Shown: positions 33,885 through 42,774 of the stretch, one piece after another
Layout of the letters: every line of letters starts with the position of its first letter
Position numbering within the stretch: the first letter of the stretch is position 1
Assembly: GCA_020344755.1 (NCBI GenBank)
Contig: CP070829.1
Span: 733,225 to 794,564, forward strand
DNA from: Gemmatimonadales bacterium
GTDB taxonomy: Bacteria > Gemmatimonadota > Gemmatimonadetes > Longimicrobiales > Gaopeijiaceae
DNA length: 61,340 nucleotides
Direction: 5' to 3'
Notes under the pieces: model-generated
Seen by the model: the letters and a program-made list of their open reading frames with translations, nothing else
Told to the model about the DNA's origin: nothing
The model's database searches: none
Made by a program: the position numbers and the translations under genes

Positions 33885-34957
33885 TGCCGACCTCCCTCGC
33901 ACTCGTCCTGGTGGCCCTGGTGTCCGGATCCGAGGTCCTTCCCCGCCCGGGCCCCGCGACGACCTACCGTCTGCAGCCTCCCCAGGCCGCCCCGGTCCGG
34001 GTGGTGGCCACCCTCCCCATCTATGCCGAGCTCGCCCGCTACATCGGGGGGCCGGAGGTGGACGCCACCTCCATCGCGAATCCCAACGAAGACGCGCACT
34101 TCGTGCGGCCCAAGCCGAGCTTCGCCCTGGCCCTGCGTCGGGCGGACCTCTTCGTCACCACCGGGCTGGACCTGGAGCTATGGGCTCCCACCCTCCTGGA
34201 CCGGGCGGGGAACAACCGGGTCATGGAGGGGAGCCCGGGCTACGTCACGGCCTACACGGGGATCACCCTGCTGGACATTCCCGCGGCGGCGGACCGGAGT
34301 GCCGGCGACGTGCACATCTTCGGGAATCCGCACCTGACCACGGACCCCCTCCGGACCCTCCAGGTGGCCCGGAATATCACCACCGGGCTGAAACGGGTGG
34401 CACCGGACCGTGCCCCCCATTTCGATGCCGGCCTCGCCCGTTTCACCACCCAGATCCACGAGCACCTCTTCGGGTCCGAGCTGGTGGAGATGCTGGAGGG
34501 CGGGACCCTGGAGCAGCTGGCGCTCAATGGGACTCTCTTCACCTTCCTGGAGGCCCAGAGCTTCGAGGGCCGCCCGCTCCTGGACCGGCTGGGAGGCTGG
34601 CTGGGCCAGGCCGCGTCCTTCCGGGGAGCGAGCATGATCTGCTATCACAAGAACTGGGCGTACTTCGAGGACCGATTCCAGGTCCGCTGCGCCGACTACG
34701 TGGAGGCGAAGCCGGGAATCCCACCCACCCCGGGACACGTCTCGCAGTTGATCCGCCGCATGCGCGAGGAGGGCCTGGAGGTCCTCCTGGCTGCGGCCTA
34801 CTTCGACCGGGGGAAGGTGGACGCCGTGGCCGATCGCGGTGGGGCCCGCGTGGTCTATGTCCCACTAGCCCCCGGAGCTCGGGAAGGGATCGACGACTAC
34901 TTCGCCCTGGTGGACGCGTGGGTCACGGGTCTCGCCGCGGCCTTCCGGGGCTCCTGA
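33884..34957 (+). CDS. ZnuA-like metal ABC transporter substrate-binding protein
   Basis: Periplasmic cluster A-I (SBP_bac_9/ZnuA) metal receptor, 357 residues, with a short hydrophobic leader. The first lobe has VRVVATLPIYAELARYIGG and NEDAHFVRPKPS with the first ligand His; the middle has DVHIFGNPHLTTDP with the second; the second lobe has MICYHKNWAYF with the third; the fourth site (Asp/Glu) lies near the C-terminus. The His-rich loop of classical ZnuA is absent, so manganese or another divalent metal is also possible. It overlaps the porin stop by one base (TGATG) and precedes the permease by 12 bases. Confidence 0.92.
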   Translation: MPTSLALVLVALVSGSEVLPRPGPATTYRLQPPQAAPVRVVATLPIYAELARYIGGPEVDATSIANPNEDAHFVRPKPSFALALRRADLFVTTGLDLELWAPTLLDRAGNNRVMEGSPGYVTAYTGITLLDIPAAADRSAGDVHIFGNPHLTTDPLRTLQVARNITTGLKRVAPDRAPHFDAGLARFTTQIHEHLFGSELVEMLEGGTLEQLALNGTLFTFLEAQSFEGRPLLDRLGGWLGQAASFRGASMICYHKNWAYFEDRFQVRCADYVEAKPGIPPTPGHVSQLIRRMREEGLEVLLAAAYFDRGKVDAVADRGGARVVYVPLAPGAREGIDDYFALVDAWVTGLAAAFRGS

Positions 34958-34969
34958 GGGGACGGTGCC

Positions 34970-35848
34970 ATGCTCGAGCTGATCATTCCGCCGGTGGTGG
35001 CCGCCCTGGTCATCCTTTCCATCCACGCGTACCTGGGTCTGCACGTGATCCGGCGCGAGGTCATCTTCGTGGACCTGGCCTTCGCCCAGGTGGCGGCCTT
35101 CGGGACCACCGTGGCGCTCTTGTTCGGGATCGAGCTGGGAACTACGGCGTCCCTCCTCTTCGCCATGGGGGCGACCCTGGTGGGTGCCCTGGTCTTCAGT
35201 TTCACCCGGATGGAGGAGTCCACGGTCCCCCAGGAAGCCATCATCGGGATCGTCTACGTGGTGGCCTCGGCGGCGGTGATCCTGCTGGCGGGGCTGACGG
35301 CGGAAGGCGCGGAACACATCAAGGAGACCCTCACCGGTACCCTCATCTGGGTCGGGTGGGGCGACATCGTGAAGATGGCCGTGGTCTACGCCGTGGTGGG
35401 CGCCTTCCACTTCGCCCTTCGACGTCCCTTCCTGGAGGTGACCTTTCACCCGGAACGGAGCCGGAATGTGCGGCTCTGGGACTTTCTCTTCTACGTCTCG
35501 TTCGGGATCGTGATCTCCTTCTCCGTGGAGATCGCCGGGGTGCTCATGGTGTTCAGCTCCCTGGTGGTGCCGGCGGTGGTGGCCTTCTTCTTCGCCCGCA
35601 CCCTGGCCACGGCGCTCCTGGTGGCGTGGGCGTCCGGGACCGTGGCGATCCTGGCGGGAATCGGCGCGTCGTTCTGGTGGGACCTGGCCACCGGGCCACT
35701 CCTGGTCTGTTCCTTCGGCGCCGTCCTGCTCCTGGCTGCGGGGTTGAAGCCGTTCCTGGGGGTCCCGGCGGGGACTCCCATCCGACTCCCGCACGAGATG
35801 CAGGCCGGCGGAGACGGGACCGGAGAACCGCCTGCCGGTCAGTCGTGA
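34970..35848 (+). CDS. ZnuB/MntB-like metal ABC transporter permease
   Basis: Inner-membrane permease of the ABC-3 family, 292 residues with about eight helices: LIIPPVVAALVILSIHAYLG, the conserved loop VIRREVIFVDLAFAQVAAFG, AIIGIVYVVASAAVILLAG, TLIWVGWGDIVKMAVVYAV, FLFYVSFGIVISFSVEIAGV and the last pair. The FVDLAFAQ and VEIAGVLMV segments are family signatures. No ATP-binding protein gene precedes or follows, so the transporter needs a ZnuC-type ATPase encoded elsewhere. Its last ten bases overlap the end of the convergent fmdB-like gene. Confidence 0.92.
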   Translation: MLELIIPPVVAALVILSIHAYLGLHVIRREVIFVDLAFAQVAAFGTTVALLFGIELGTTASLLFAMGATLVGALVFSFTRMEESTVPQEAIIGIVYVVASAAVILLAGLTAEGAEHIKETLTGTLIWVGWGDIVKMAVVYAVVGAFHFALRRPFLEVTFHPERSRNVRLWDFLFYVSFGIVISFSVEIAGVLMVFSSLVVPAVVAFFFARTLATALLVAWASGTVAILAGIGASFWWDLATGPLLVCSFGAVLLLAAGLKPFLGVPAGTPIRLPHEMQAGGDGTGEPPAGQS

Positions 35849-36081
35849 TTGCTCTCGTACTCGACCCGCTCCTGCATCCGGTCCGTGCCGAGCTTCTGGT
35901 CCCGCTTGCGTGCCGCCGAGAGGCCGCGCTGGCGGCTGGCCTCGGAATGGACCCGGGGGAGGGAGAGCTTCTTCGTCAGGGCCTCGCTTCCGCATTCCTT
36001 GCAGGCGGGGGTTCGGGACCCGAGGACCAGGAGCTCGAATTCGTGCCCGCAGTCGTCGCAGGCGTACTCGTAGATGGGCAT
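35839..36081 (-). CDS. FmdB-type zinc-ribbon protein
   Basis: 80-residue protein with the FmdB/CxxC_CxxC zinc ribbon: MPIYEYACDDCGHEFELL and TPACKECGSEALTKKLSLP. These small ribbons are linked to formamidase or unknown regulatory roles; function is unproven. The tail is charged. The gene ends inside the last bases of the metal permease on the other strand. Confidence 0.92.
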   Translation of the reverse strand: MPIYEYACDDCGHEFELLVLGSRTPACKECGSEALTKKLSLPRVHSEASRQRGLSAARKRDQKLGTDRMQERVEYESNHD

Positions 36082-36087
36082 GGCGTG

Positions 36088-36117
36088 AGCTTATCGCCGG
36101 GAGGGGGCCGGTATCAA
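36088..36117 (-). promoter_or_regulatory. Promoter of the fmdB-like gene, apparently leaderless
   Basis: On the minus strand TTGATA (36117-36112), an 18-base spacer and TAAGCT (36093-36088) end six bases before the ATG at 36081. Spacing and -10 sequence mirror the promoter at 32052-32081. Confidence 0.5.
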
Positions 36118-36120
36118 GGA

Positions 36121-36135
36121 ACCCCGCTTCGGGGT
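36121..36135. other. Short perfect hairpin in a divergent spacer
   Basis: ACCCCG-CTT-CGGGGT lies between the divergent fmdB-like and DUF5916 genes, just upstream of the fmdB-like -35. It could be an operator or part of the DUF5916 leader; position argues against a terminator for either gene. Confidence 0.35.
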
Positions 36136-36173
36136 CTAGCCGAACTCCGGGGTGAATGCTTTCTTAATCTGCT

Positions 36174-38492
36174 ATGCATCGACCGTTCGACTCCGCAAGC
36201 CGTCTCGCCCAATCCGCCGTTCTTGCCGCCCTTCTCCTCCCCGGCGGACTCGTCGGCCAGGCCCTGGAGGAAGAGCTCCCGTCCAGTCTATCGGTAGGGC
36301 GGGAGGCCCCGGAGGCTGAAGGGGTCGTGGATCTCCCTCGCCTTTCCATCCCCGTCCGGCTGGACGGCCGCGTGGACGAGGCGGCCTGGGATGCGGTCCA
36401 GCCCATTCCCCTCACCATGTACGAGCCCACCTATCGGGGCGAGACGGATCGGCGCATCTGGCTCAAGTTGGCCTACGACGACGAGGCGCTCTACGTGGCG
36501 GCGCGTTTCTACCACGACGACCCCGAGTCGATCCGCGCCTTCACCCTGACCCGGGACACGTGGAACGGCGACGACGGGTTCGGCCTGTTCCTCGACACCT
36601 TCCACGACAAGGAGAACGCCGTCCGCTTCGTCGCCCTCCCGCTGGGGGCGAGGATGGACATGAGCATCTCCGGAGACGGCCTCCAAGAGCGGGGGACGGG
36701 AGGTCCCCAGGGGTCCTCGTGGAACACCTTCTGGGACCTGGAGACGGAGTTCCTGGACGACGGGTGGTCCGGGGAGATGCGCATTCCGTTCTCGAGCCTC
36801 CGATTCGAGACCGAGCCCGACGGTTCGGTGGTCATGGGATTGATGACCTACGCGTACGAGCCCGGGGCGGAGCACCGGTGGACCTTTCCGGCCATTCCCC
36901 GCACCGAGTCGTACACGCGGGTCTCCGCCTTCCAGGACGTCCGCATGCGGGGGCTGGAACCCCGGAGCCCGGTGTACGTGACGCCCTACGCCCTCCTGGG
37001 GCGGAGCCGGAGCTGGGAGCTCACCGGCGTGGACGACCCGGCGACCCCGGACCGTTGGTCCGCCCTCCGGGAGGACAGCCGGGAGTTCGGGCTGGACATG
37101 AAGATCAACCCGAATCCCAACCTGACGCTGGACCTGACCCTCAACACCGACTTCGCCGCCGTCGAGGCGGACCAGCAGCAGGTGAACCTCACCCGCTTCT
37201 CTCTCTTCTTCGACGAGAAGCGGCCTTTCTTCCAGGAACGGGCCGGAATCTTCGGCTTCGAGACGGGCACGGAGCAGGGCACCCTCTTCTACTCCCGGCG
37301 CATCGGCCTGGCGGACGGGGTGCCCGTCCCCATCCTCGGGGGAGCGCGCCTGGTGGGCCACCTGGGGAGCTGGGACGTGGGGGCCATCGAGATGGTCACC
37401 GACGAGCAGGGAGCCCTCCCCACCGAGAACTTCGGGATCCTGCGGCTGCGGAGGCGGATCCTGAACCAGAACTCCTTCGTGGGGGGGATGGTCACGAGCC
37501 GGGTCGCATCCGGTGGCGCCTACAACCACACCTACGGCCTGGACGGACAGTTCCGGCTGTGGGGTCAGGAGTACCTGACCCTCAAGTGGCTCCAGACCGT
37601 GCAGGGGGGGACGGCGCTCCGAGATTCCCTTCCCTCGGGCATGGACGCCGGCCGGATCGTGGTGGACTGGACCCGGCGCCGGGTGGAGGGCTTCAGCTAC
37701 CGGAACGCCCTGGTGTGGTCCGGTCCCGGCTACGACCCGGGGATGGGCTTCGAGGAGCGGTCGGACTTCGTCCGGACCCAGAGCGACTGGAACTACCAGT
37801 GGTTCCCCGGCGAGGACGCCGGCCTCCGGCGAATCTGGCTGGGCCTCGAGTCGTACGCCTGGGTCCGGAACCGGGACGACCAGTTGGAGACCATGGTGGT
37901 GGAGCCCTTCCTGCAGCTGGAGGGGAAGGCGGGCACCACCCTCATTCTCCGGGGCCGGAGTCTGTACGAGGACGTGCTGGAGGCGTTCGACCTCTCGGAT
38001 GACGTCCTCATCCCGGCCGGGACCTACCGGGCCACGGAGGCCGTGGTGGACTTCCGCGCCCCCCGGGGTTGGTCCATCCGCCCCAATGTGGAGCTCACGG
38101 CGGGAGAGTTCTTCGACGGGACCCGCCTGCAGGTGAAGAACAGCTTCGACTGGCCGTTCAACCGGCACCTGGGCCTGGAAGGAGGGTGGGAGTGGAACCG
38201 GGTGTGGCTGACGGAGCGGGGCCAGGAATTCGACGCCAACCTCCTGCGGCTCACCGCCAAGGTGGCCGTGGACACCCACCTCTCGGCGGACATCTTCGGC
38301 CAGTACAACTCCCTAACCGACCAGGTGACCACCAACACGCGGATCCGCTACAACTTCCGCGAAGGCCAGGATCTCTGGCTCGTATGGAACGAAGGGACGA
38401 ACCTGGAGCAGGACGTGCTGGGCGTTCCGCGCGTGCCCCGCAGCGACGCCCGGACGCTGACGGTCAAGTACACCCACACCCTCGTCTTCTGA
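36174..38492 (+). CDS. DUF5916 / CBM9-like outer-membrane protein
   Basis: 772-residue exported protein. The leader ends GGLVGQ. An N-terminal CBM9-like domain (about 50-230) begins IPVRLDGRVDEAAWDAV and has the typical YDDEALYVAARFYHDDPE and FGLFLDTFHDKENAVRF strands. The rest is a DUF5916 region with amphipathic strands (DLTLNTDFAAVEADQQQVN, FSLFFDEKRPFFQE) ending TLTVKYTHTLVF with C-terminal Phe, as in barrel proteins. The CBM9-like part suggests sugar binding, but no enzyme activity is established for the family. TAATCT just upstream is a weak -10 candidate. Confidence 0.92.
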   Translation: MHRPFDSASRLAQSAVLAALLLPGGLVGQALEEELPSSLSVGREAPEAEGVVDLPRLSIPVRLDGRVDEAAWDAVQPIPLTMYEPTYRGETDRRIWLKLAYDDEALYVAARFYHDDPESIRAFTLTRDTWNGDDGFGLFLDTFHDKENAVRFVALPLGARMDMSISGDGLQERGTGGPQGSSWNTFWDLETEFLDDGWSGEMRIPFSSLRFETEPDGSVVMGLMTYAYEPGAEHRWTFPAIPRTESYTRVSAFQDVRMRGLEPRSPVYVTPYALLGRSRSWELTGVDDPATPDRWSALREDSREFGLDMKINPNPNLTLDLTLNTDFAAVEADQQQVNLTRFSLFFDEKRPFFQERAGIFGFETGTEQGTLFYSRRIGLADGVPVPILGGARLVGHLGSWDVGAIEMVTDEQGALPTENFGILRLRRRILNQNSFVGGMVTSRVASGGAYNHTYGLDGQFRLWGQEYLTLKWLQTVQGGTALRDSLPSGMDAGRIVVDWTRRRVEGFSYRNALVWSGPGYDPGMGFEERSDFVRTQSDWNYQWFPGEDAGLRRIWLGLESYAWVRNRDDQLETMVVEPFLQLEGKAGTTLILRGRSLYEDVLEAFDLSDDVLIPAGTYRATEAVVDFRAPRGWSIRPNVELTAGEFFDGTRLQVKNSFDWPFNRHLGLEGGWEWNRVWLTERGQEFDANLLRLTAKVAVDTHLSADIFGQYNSLTDQVTTNTRIRYNFREGQDLWLVWNEGTNLEQDVLGVPRVPRSDARTLTVKYTHTLVF

Positions 38493-38696
38493 GGCTTCCG
38501 GGAACGACCCGGGAGAAGGTCCGCCACCCTCGTCGCCCCACAGGTGGATCGGACCGTGGGGACGCGGCCTCCTGAGGGAACGGTGTGCCGGGATCTTGTC
38601 CGCGGGTACGCGGTCGCCGAGGGGCATCCTCCGATTGCGGGAGAGCGCCGCCCCCACGAAGTTGCGGCGTCGCAAAACCCGAAACCGGAGCGCACC
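38493..38696 (+). other. Spacer before the S9 peptidase gene
   Basis: 204 bases between two co-oriented genes. A weak hairpin (CCGGG-AACGA-CCCGG) lies just after the DUF5916 stop. A GGAG site precedes the S9 ATG. I see no separate gene. Confidence 0.35.
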
Positions 38697-40769
38697 ATGG
38701 CTCAGCCGCTCGCACGCCATTCCAGGCTCGTACTCTTCCTCGTCTTCCTCCTCCTCCCGGGGGCCGCGCTGGCCCAGGAAGAGGACGCGCCCCGCTGGAC
38801 GCCGGAGCTCTCCATGGAGTTCCGGGGCGTCGGCGGCACCGTGATCTCTCCGGACGGCTCGATGGTGGCCTTCACGGTGCAGGAGCCCCTCATGGAGGGG
38901 GAGCAGTCGGAGTACCTCACGCACGTGTGGGTGGCGGCGGCGGACGGCAGCTGGGCCCGCCAGTACACCCGGGGCGAGGAGTCGGCATCGAACCCCACCT
39001 TCTCTCCCGACGGAACCCGGCTGCTCTTCACCACTTCGCGGAGCGGGGAGAACCAGGTCTGGGCCCTGCCCCTGACCGGGGGTGAGGCCTACCAGGTCAC
39101 GGACGCAGAGGAGGGGGTGGGATCGTACGAGGTCTCTCCCGACGGGAGTCACCTGGCCTACACCATGCGCGACCCGGCTTCGGAAGACTGGGAGGCGGCG
39201 GTGAAGGAGAAGCGGGACGTCATCGTGGCGGACACGGACTTCCGCTACAACCACCTCTACATGGGGCCCTTCGGGGACGGGATGCAGGAGCACGCGCACC
39301 GGGTCACGAAAGGTGACTTTACCGTCACCGGGTGGGACTGGGCACCGGACGGGGCCCACATCGTCTTCTCCCACCAGTCGGACCCGCGCATCAACACCGG
39401 TCGCCTGAACGGGGACATCTCGGTGGTGAACACCATGGAGCACTCGGCGGAAGACGAGCACACCTTCGCCACTCGGGAGCTGGTCACGGGAGCCGGCGTG
39501 GAAGGCTCGCCCCTGGTCTCACCCGACGGCTCCCTGGTGGCGTACGTGTCCACCGGCAGTCAGCCGGAGCCCGTGGGGCTCGGGGACATCTACGTCGTAC
39601 CGCTGGCGGGTGGCGAACCCCGGAAGCTCCACGACACCCACGACCGGTCCGGCGGGCTGATGGCCTGGGTGGACGACGGGCACGCGGTGCTGGTCTTGGA
39701 GAGCATCGGCACCACCCGCCACCTGCAGGCCCTTCCGGTGAACGGGGCCGCCCCGGTTCAGGTGACCGAGGGAGCCGGAGTCATGGGCAGCGCGGACTTC
39801 GCCTTCGGCGCCGACCGGATGGCCTTCACCTGGCAGACCACGGACACCCCGCCGGACGTCTATGTGAGCGCCCTCAGCGACTGGGCCCCTGAGGCGGTCA
39901 CCGACCTGCACGCCGACGTGCCCATGCCGGAGATGGGGCGGACCGAGCTCCTCACCTGGCGGTCCCAGGACGGCCGCTTCGAGATCGAGGGGCTGCTCAC
40001 CTATCCGGTGGGCTACGAGCCGGGCCAGCGGGTACCCCTGGTCCTGAACGTCCACGGTGGGCCCGCCGGGGTCTTCAGCCAGTCGTTCACCGGGTCACCC
40101 TCCATCTACATGATCCAGACCTTCGCGCAGGAGGGGTACGCGGTGCTGCGGCCCAATCCCCGGGGGAGCACCGGATACGGGAAGGACTTCCGGTACGCCA
40201 ACGTCCGGGACTGGGGCTTCGGGGACATGGACGACCTCATGGCGGGGGTGGACCACGTCATCGAGATGGGGGTGGGGGACCCGGACCAGCTCCTCCTCAT
40301 GGGTTGGAGCTACGGCGGGTACATGACCTCCTTCGCCGTGACCCGGACCGACCGCTTCAAGGCGGCCAGCATGGGCGCCGGACTTCCGAACCTGGTCTCC
40401 ATGACCACCACCACCGACATCCAGGACTACCTGGTGGGGCACATGGACTCGGAGTTCTGGGAGGAGTACGAGACCTACGAGCGGCACTCCGCCATCTACC
40501 GCATCGCGAACGTGACGACCCCCACCCAGGTGATCCACGGGGAGAACGACCTTCGCGTGCCCTTCACCCAGGGGCAGGAGTTCTACCGGGCCCTGCAGCG
40601 GCGGGGCGTGCCCACGGAGATGCTCATCCTTCCCCGGACGCCCCATGGACCCCGGGAGCCCAAGCTCCTCATGGAGGTGACCCCCCGGATCCTGGACTGG
40701 TTCGAGCGGTACCTCCCGGAATCGGCGGCCGTGACGGACGGGGCCGTGGCGGAGGCGGGGACGAGATAG
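38697..40769 (+). CDS. S9 family prolyl oligopeptidase-type peptidase
   Basis: Secreted or periplasmic serine peptidase of the DPP4/acylaminoacyl-peptidase group, 690 residues, with a leader ending LPGAALAQ. An N-terminal beta-propeller (about 40-410) shows repeated SPDGS/SPDGT blades. The alpha/beta hydrolase domain has LVLNVHGGPAGVFSQ (oxyanion), GWSYGGYMTS with nucleophile Ser538, HGENDLRVPF with the Asp and RTPHGPREP with the His. The ATG was chosen for its GGAG site and the leader; the upstream extension of the frame is not conserved. It probably trims peptides after the endoproteases. Confidence 0.94.
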   Translation: MAQPLARHSRLVLFLVFLLLPGAALAQEEDAPRWTPELSMEFRGVGGTVISPDGSMVAFTVQEPLMEGEQSEYLTHVWVAAADGSWARQYTRGEESASNPTFSPDGTRLLFTTSRSGENQVWALPLTGGEAYQVTDAEEGVGSYEVSPDGSHLAYTMRDPASEDWEAAVKEKRDVIVADTDFRYNHLYMGPFGDGMQEHAHRVTKGDFTVTGWDWAPDGAHIVFSHQSDPRINTGRLNGDISVVNTMEHSAEDEHTFATRELVTGAGVEGSPLVSPDGSLVAYVSTGSQPEPVGLGDIYVVPLAGGEPRKLHDTHDRSGGLMAWVDDGHAVLVLESIGTTRHLQALPVNGAAPVQVTEGAGVMGSADFAFGADRMAFTWQTTDTPPDVYVSALSDWAPEAVTDLHADVPMPEMGRTELLTWRSQDGRFEIEGLLTYPVGYEPGQRVPLVLNVHGGPAGVFSQSFTGSPSIYMIQTFAQEGYAVLRPNPRGSTGYGKDFRYANVRDWGFGDMDDLMAGVDHVIEMGVGDPDQLLLMGWSYGGYMTSFAVTRTDRFKAASMGAGLPNLVSMTTTTDIQDYLVGHMDSEFWEEYETYERHSAIYRIANVTTPTQVIHGENDLRVPFTQGQEFYRALQRRGVPTEMLILPRTPHGPREPKLLMEVTPRILDWFERYLPESAAVTDGAVAEAGTR

Positions 40770-41071
40770 CGCGCCCCGACGGCAGTTCTCCCGGAGATCC
40801 GGCGGTGCGCCGGTCCCGGGGAAGGCGGCGGAGTCCCTCCCTCGATGGGGGCTCCGCCGCTCGTTCTTCGGGGGACGGTCCGCTTCCTCGTCCCCGCCCC
40901 GTTGGCACCGGCCCCGGGCCCGGTCCTCGACCTGGTCGGATGGTTGCGCCGGCGCTGCTCCTATCCGGCCGACGGGCGGGACCGGAGCGCCGGTTCCCGG
41001 CGGGCTGAAACCCCCGCCCCGCCCCCTCCGTACGCCCAGATAGAACCCCTTTACTTCCACGAGGCCCCACC
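40770..41071 (+). other. Intergenic region after the S9 peptidase gene
   Basis: 302 bases. A strong hairpin at 40825-40860 is listed separately. Closer to the next gene it becomes less GC-rich (GATAGAACCCCTTTACTTCC, 41038-41057), where the promoter probably is, and a GAGG site precedes the ATG at 41072. No gene seen. Confidence 0.5.
40825..40860 (+). terminator. Hairpin after the S9 peptidase gene
   Basis: GCGGCGGAG pairs with CTCCGCCGC, with further CCC/GGG pairing inside the loop, 56 bases after the stop. TCGTTCTTCG follows. Confidence 0.55.
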
Positions 41072-41518
41072 ATGAAGCGCCCGTTCCTCTTTCCCGTGTC
41101 CGCCGCACTCCTGGGCATCCTGTTGGCCTTCGGTGTGTTCGCCCTCAAGCAGGCCGCCGAACGTGCCTTGGGCGATGCGTTTGTCGTCACCGACCGGGGC
41201 GTCATGATCGAGGGCCGACTGGACGAGCTGGACCGCGTTCGGGTGGAGGTGGACCGGGCCCGGCTCGAGGCCGAGACCGTCCGGGAGGTCATGCAGCAGG
41301 TTCGGGAGGAATTGCGGGAATCGCTCGAGTCGAACCGTGACCTGACCGAGGCGGAGCGCGCTCGACTCAAGGAAGCGCTGCAGCGCCTGAACGAGGAGTT
41401 CTCCCTGGAGATGGGCCTCACCGAACTGGAAGGCGCGCTCTCGGAGCTTGAGCCGGTCGAGGAAGTGGCCGATGTGAAGGAGCCGCCCGAGGGCTCCGCG
41501 GGCCCGCCAATCGGCTAG
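41072..41518 (+). CDS. Small membrane-anchored coiled-coil protein
   Basis: 148 residues of unknown function. One N-terminal TM helix or uncleaved signal (FPVSAALLGILLAFGVFAL) is followed by a long, highly charged helix (about 45-125) with heptad spacing (RVRVEVDRARLEAETVREV) and a Pro/Glu tail. Topology suggests a periplasmic coiled coil anchored in the inner membrane. It is flanked by hairpins on both sides, so it looks monocistronic. Confidence 0.75.
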   Translation: MKRPFLFPVSAALLGILLAFGVFALKQAAERALGDAFVVTDRGVMIEGRLDELDRVRVEVDRARLEAETVREVMQQVREELRESLESNRDLTEAERARLKEALQRLNEEFSLEMGLTELEGALSELEPVEEVADVKEPPEGSAGPPIG

Positions 41519-41528
41519 GGAAACCAGC

Positions 41529-41550
41529 CGACGGGGGCAGACGCCCGTCG
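41529..41550 (+). terminator. Hairpin directly after the coiled-coil gene
   Basis: CGACGGG pairs with CCCGTCG around an eight-base loop, starting 11 bases after the stop. A stronger hairpin follows at 41556. Confidence 0.45.
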
Positions 41551-41555
41551 ATGGG

Positions 41556-41596
41556 GAGGGGCCCGGGCACGTTCCAGCGAACGGCCCGGGCCCCTC
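41556..41596. terminator. Long compound GC hairpin
   Basis: A 13-base perfect stem (GAGGGGCCCGGGC with GCCCGGGCCCCTC) continues after one bulged A into a five-base stem (CGTTC with GAACG) and a CAGC loop. It ends 78 bases past the coiled-coil stop and is the strongest hairpin I found in the window. Confidence 0.65.
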
Positions 41597-41733
41597 TCGC
41601 GTCATCGGGGTGCCCCGGATCCCGGCTTGCTGAAGCCACACCCCCCTCCTACGCTGTCGCCTCACACCCGAGGCGGCCTGCGAGGGGCAGATCCGCCCGG
41701 TCCCGCTCACCGCAGACGTCCCGGGGGATTCTG

Positions 41734-42666
41734 GTGCCTCGACCTGCCCGCTCGTCCGTTCGCGTCTCCGTGGGAGGCGCTCTCCTTCTGGCGCTCGCCC
41801 TGGCTCCCGGGAGCCCGATCCACGGACAACCGGTGGATGTGGCCGACCCGTTCCCCGCCGGATCCAGCCTGGTCAAGGCCGACTTCCACGGGACCACCCT
41901 GGACCTCTACGTCTACAAGCCCGCGCACTACGTGGGCGACGGCTTCATCCTCCTCCTCCACGGCGCCTCCCGGGCCGCCGAGGCCTACCGGGACAACGCC
42001 CGGGGATTCGCCGACACCTTTGGGCGGATGGTGGTGGTGCCCCTCTTCGACCGGGAACGCTTTCCCAACCGCCTCTACCAGTTCGGCGGGGTGTTCCGGG
42101 AGGACGGGTCGTTCTCCGACGCCGACGAGCGCACCTATCGCTACATCCCGGAGCTGGTGGCCCACGTGCGGACACGGGAGGGCCGCGCCGATCTGCCCTA
42201 TCTGCTCCTGGGGTACTCGGCCGGGGCCCAGTTCGTGGCCCGGATGTCCGCCTTCCTGGACCTGGACGCGGAACGGCTCATCGCCATGAGCCCCGGCTCC
42301 ACCCTCTTCCCCACCCGGGACCTGGACTTCGGCCTGGGTTTCGGTGGCCTACCGGACGAGCTCAGCAGCGACGAGCGGATCCGCCGTTACCTGGCCCTCC
42401 CGCTGACAGTGGCCATCGGCACCGCGGACCGGGAGATGGCCCAGCTGCCCCAGGGGGACGCCTACTCCCAGGGGGTGCACCGGTATTCCCGGAACCTCCG
42501 CTGGTTCAACCAGGCCATGGACCTGGCCTACGAGAACGAGTGGGACTTCAACTGGCGACTGGTGATCTTCCACGGGGCGGGGCATCCCCCGCCCGAGATG
42601 TTCGACCACCCGCAGATGGGGAACGCCCTCTTCGGCCACCGGCCGCTTGCGTCGGGGGTGTTCTAG
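41734..42666 (+). CDS. Secreted alpha/beta hydrolase
   Basis: 310 residues from the GTG at 41734 behind GGGGGA. The leader ends GSPIHGQ. Alpha/beta-hydrolase features are GFILLLHGASRAAEAY (oxyanion strand), LLLGYSAGAQFVARM with the nucleophile Ser, a TADREM acidic turn and FHGAGHPPPEM with the catalytic His. The size and layout resemble poly(3-hydroxybutyrate) depolymerase/feruloyl-esterase-like enzymes. Substrate unknown. It is followed by another exported protein 108 bases on. Confidence 0.85.
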   Translation: MPRPARSSVRVSVGGALLLALALAPGSPIHGQPVDVADPFPAGSSLVKADFHGTTLDLYVYKPAHYVGDGFILLLHGASRAAEAYRDNARGFADTFGRMVVVPLFDRERFPNRLYQFGGVFREDGSFSDADERTYRYIPELVAHVRTREGRADLPYLLLGYSAGAQFVARMSAFLDLDAERLIAMSPGSTLFPTRDLDFGLGFGGLPDELSSDERIRRYLALPLTVAIGTADREMAQLPQGDAYSQGVHRYSRNLRWFNQAMDLAYENEWDFNWRLVIFHGAGHPPPEMFDHPQMGNALFGHRPLASGVF

Positions 42667-42774
42667 CGCCGAGCGCACGGCGCAGGCGAGCCGGTGCGGA
42701 GGGAGGCGAGCGAGCGCCGCGGGCTCTATACTGGTCCCCTCGCCCGAGGTCCTTCCCCCCTCCCGGAGGCCCCC

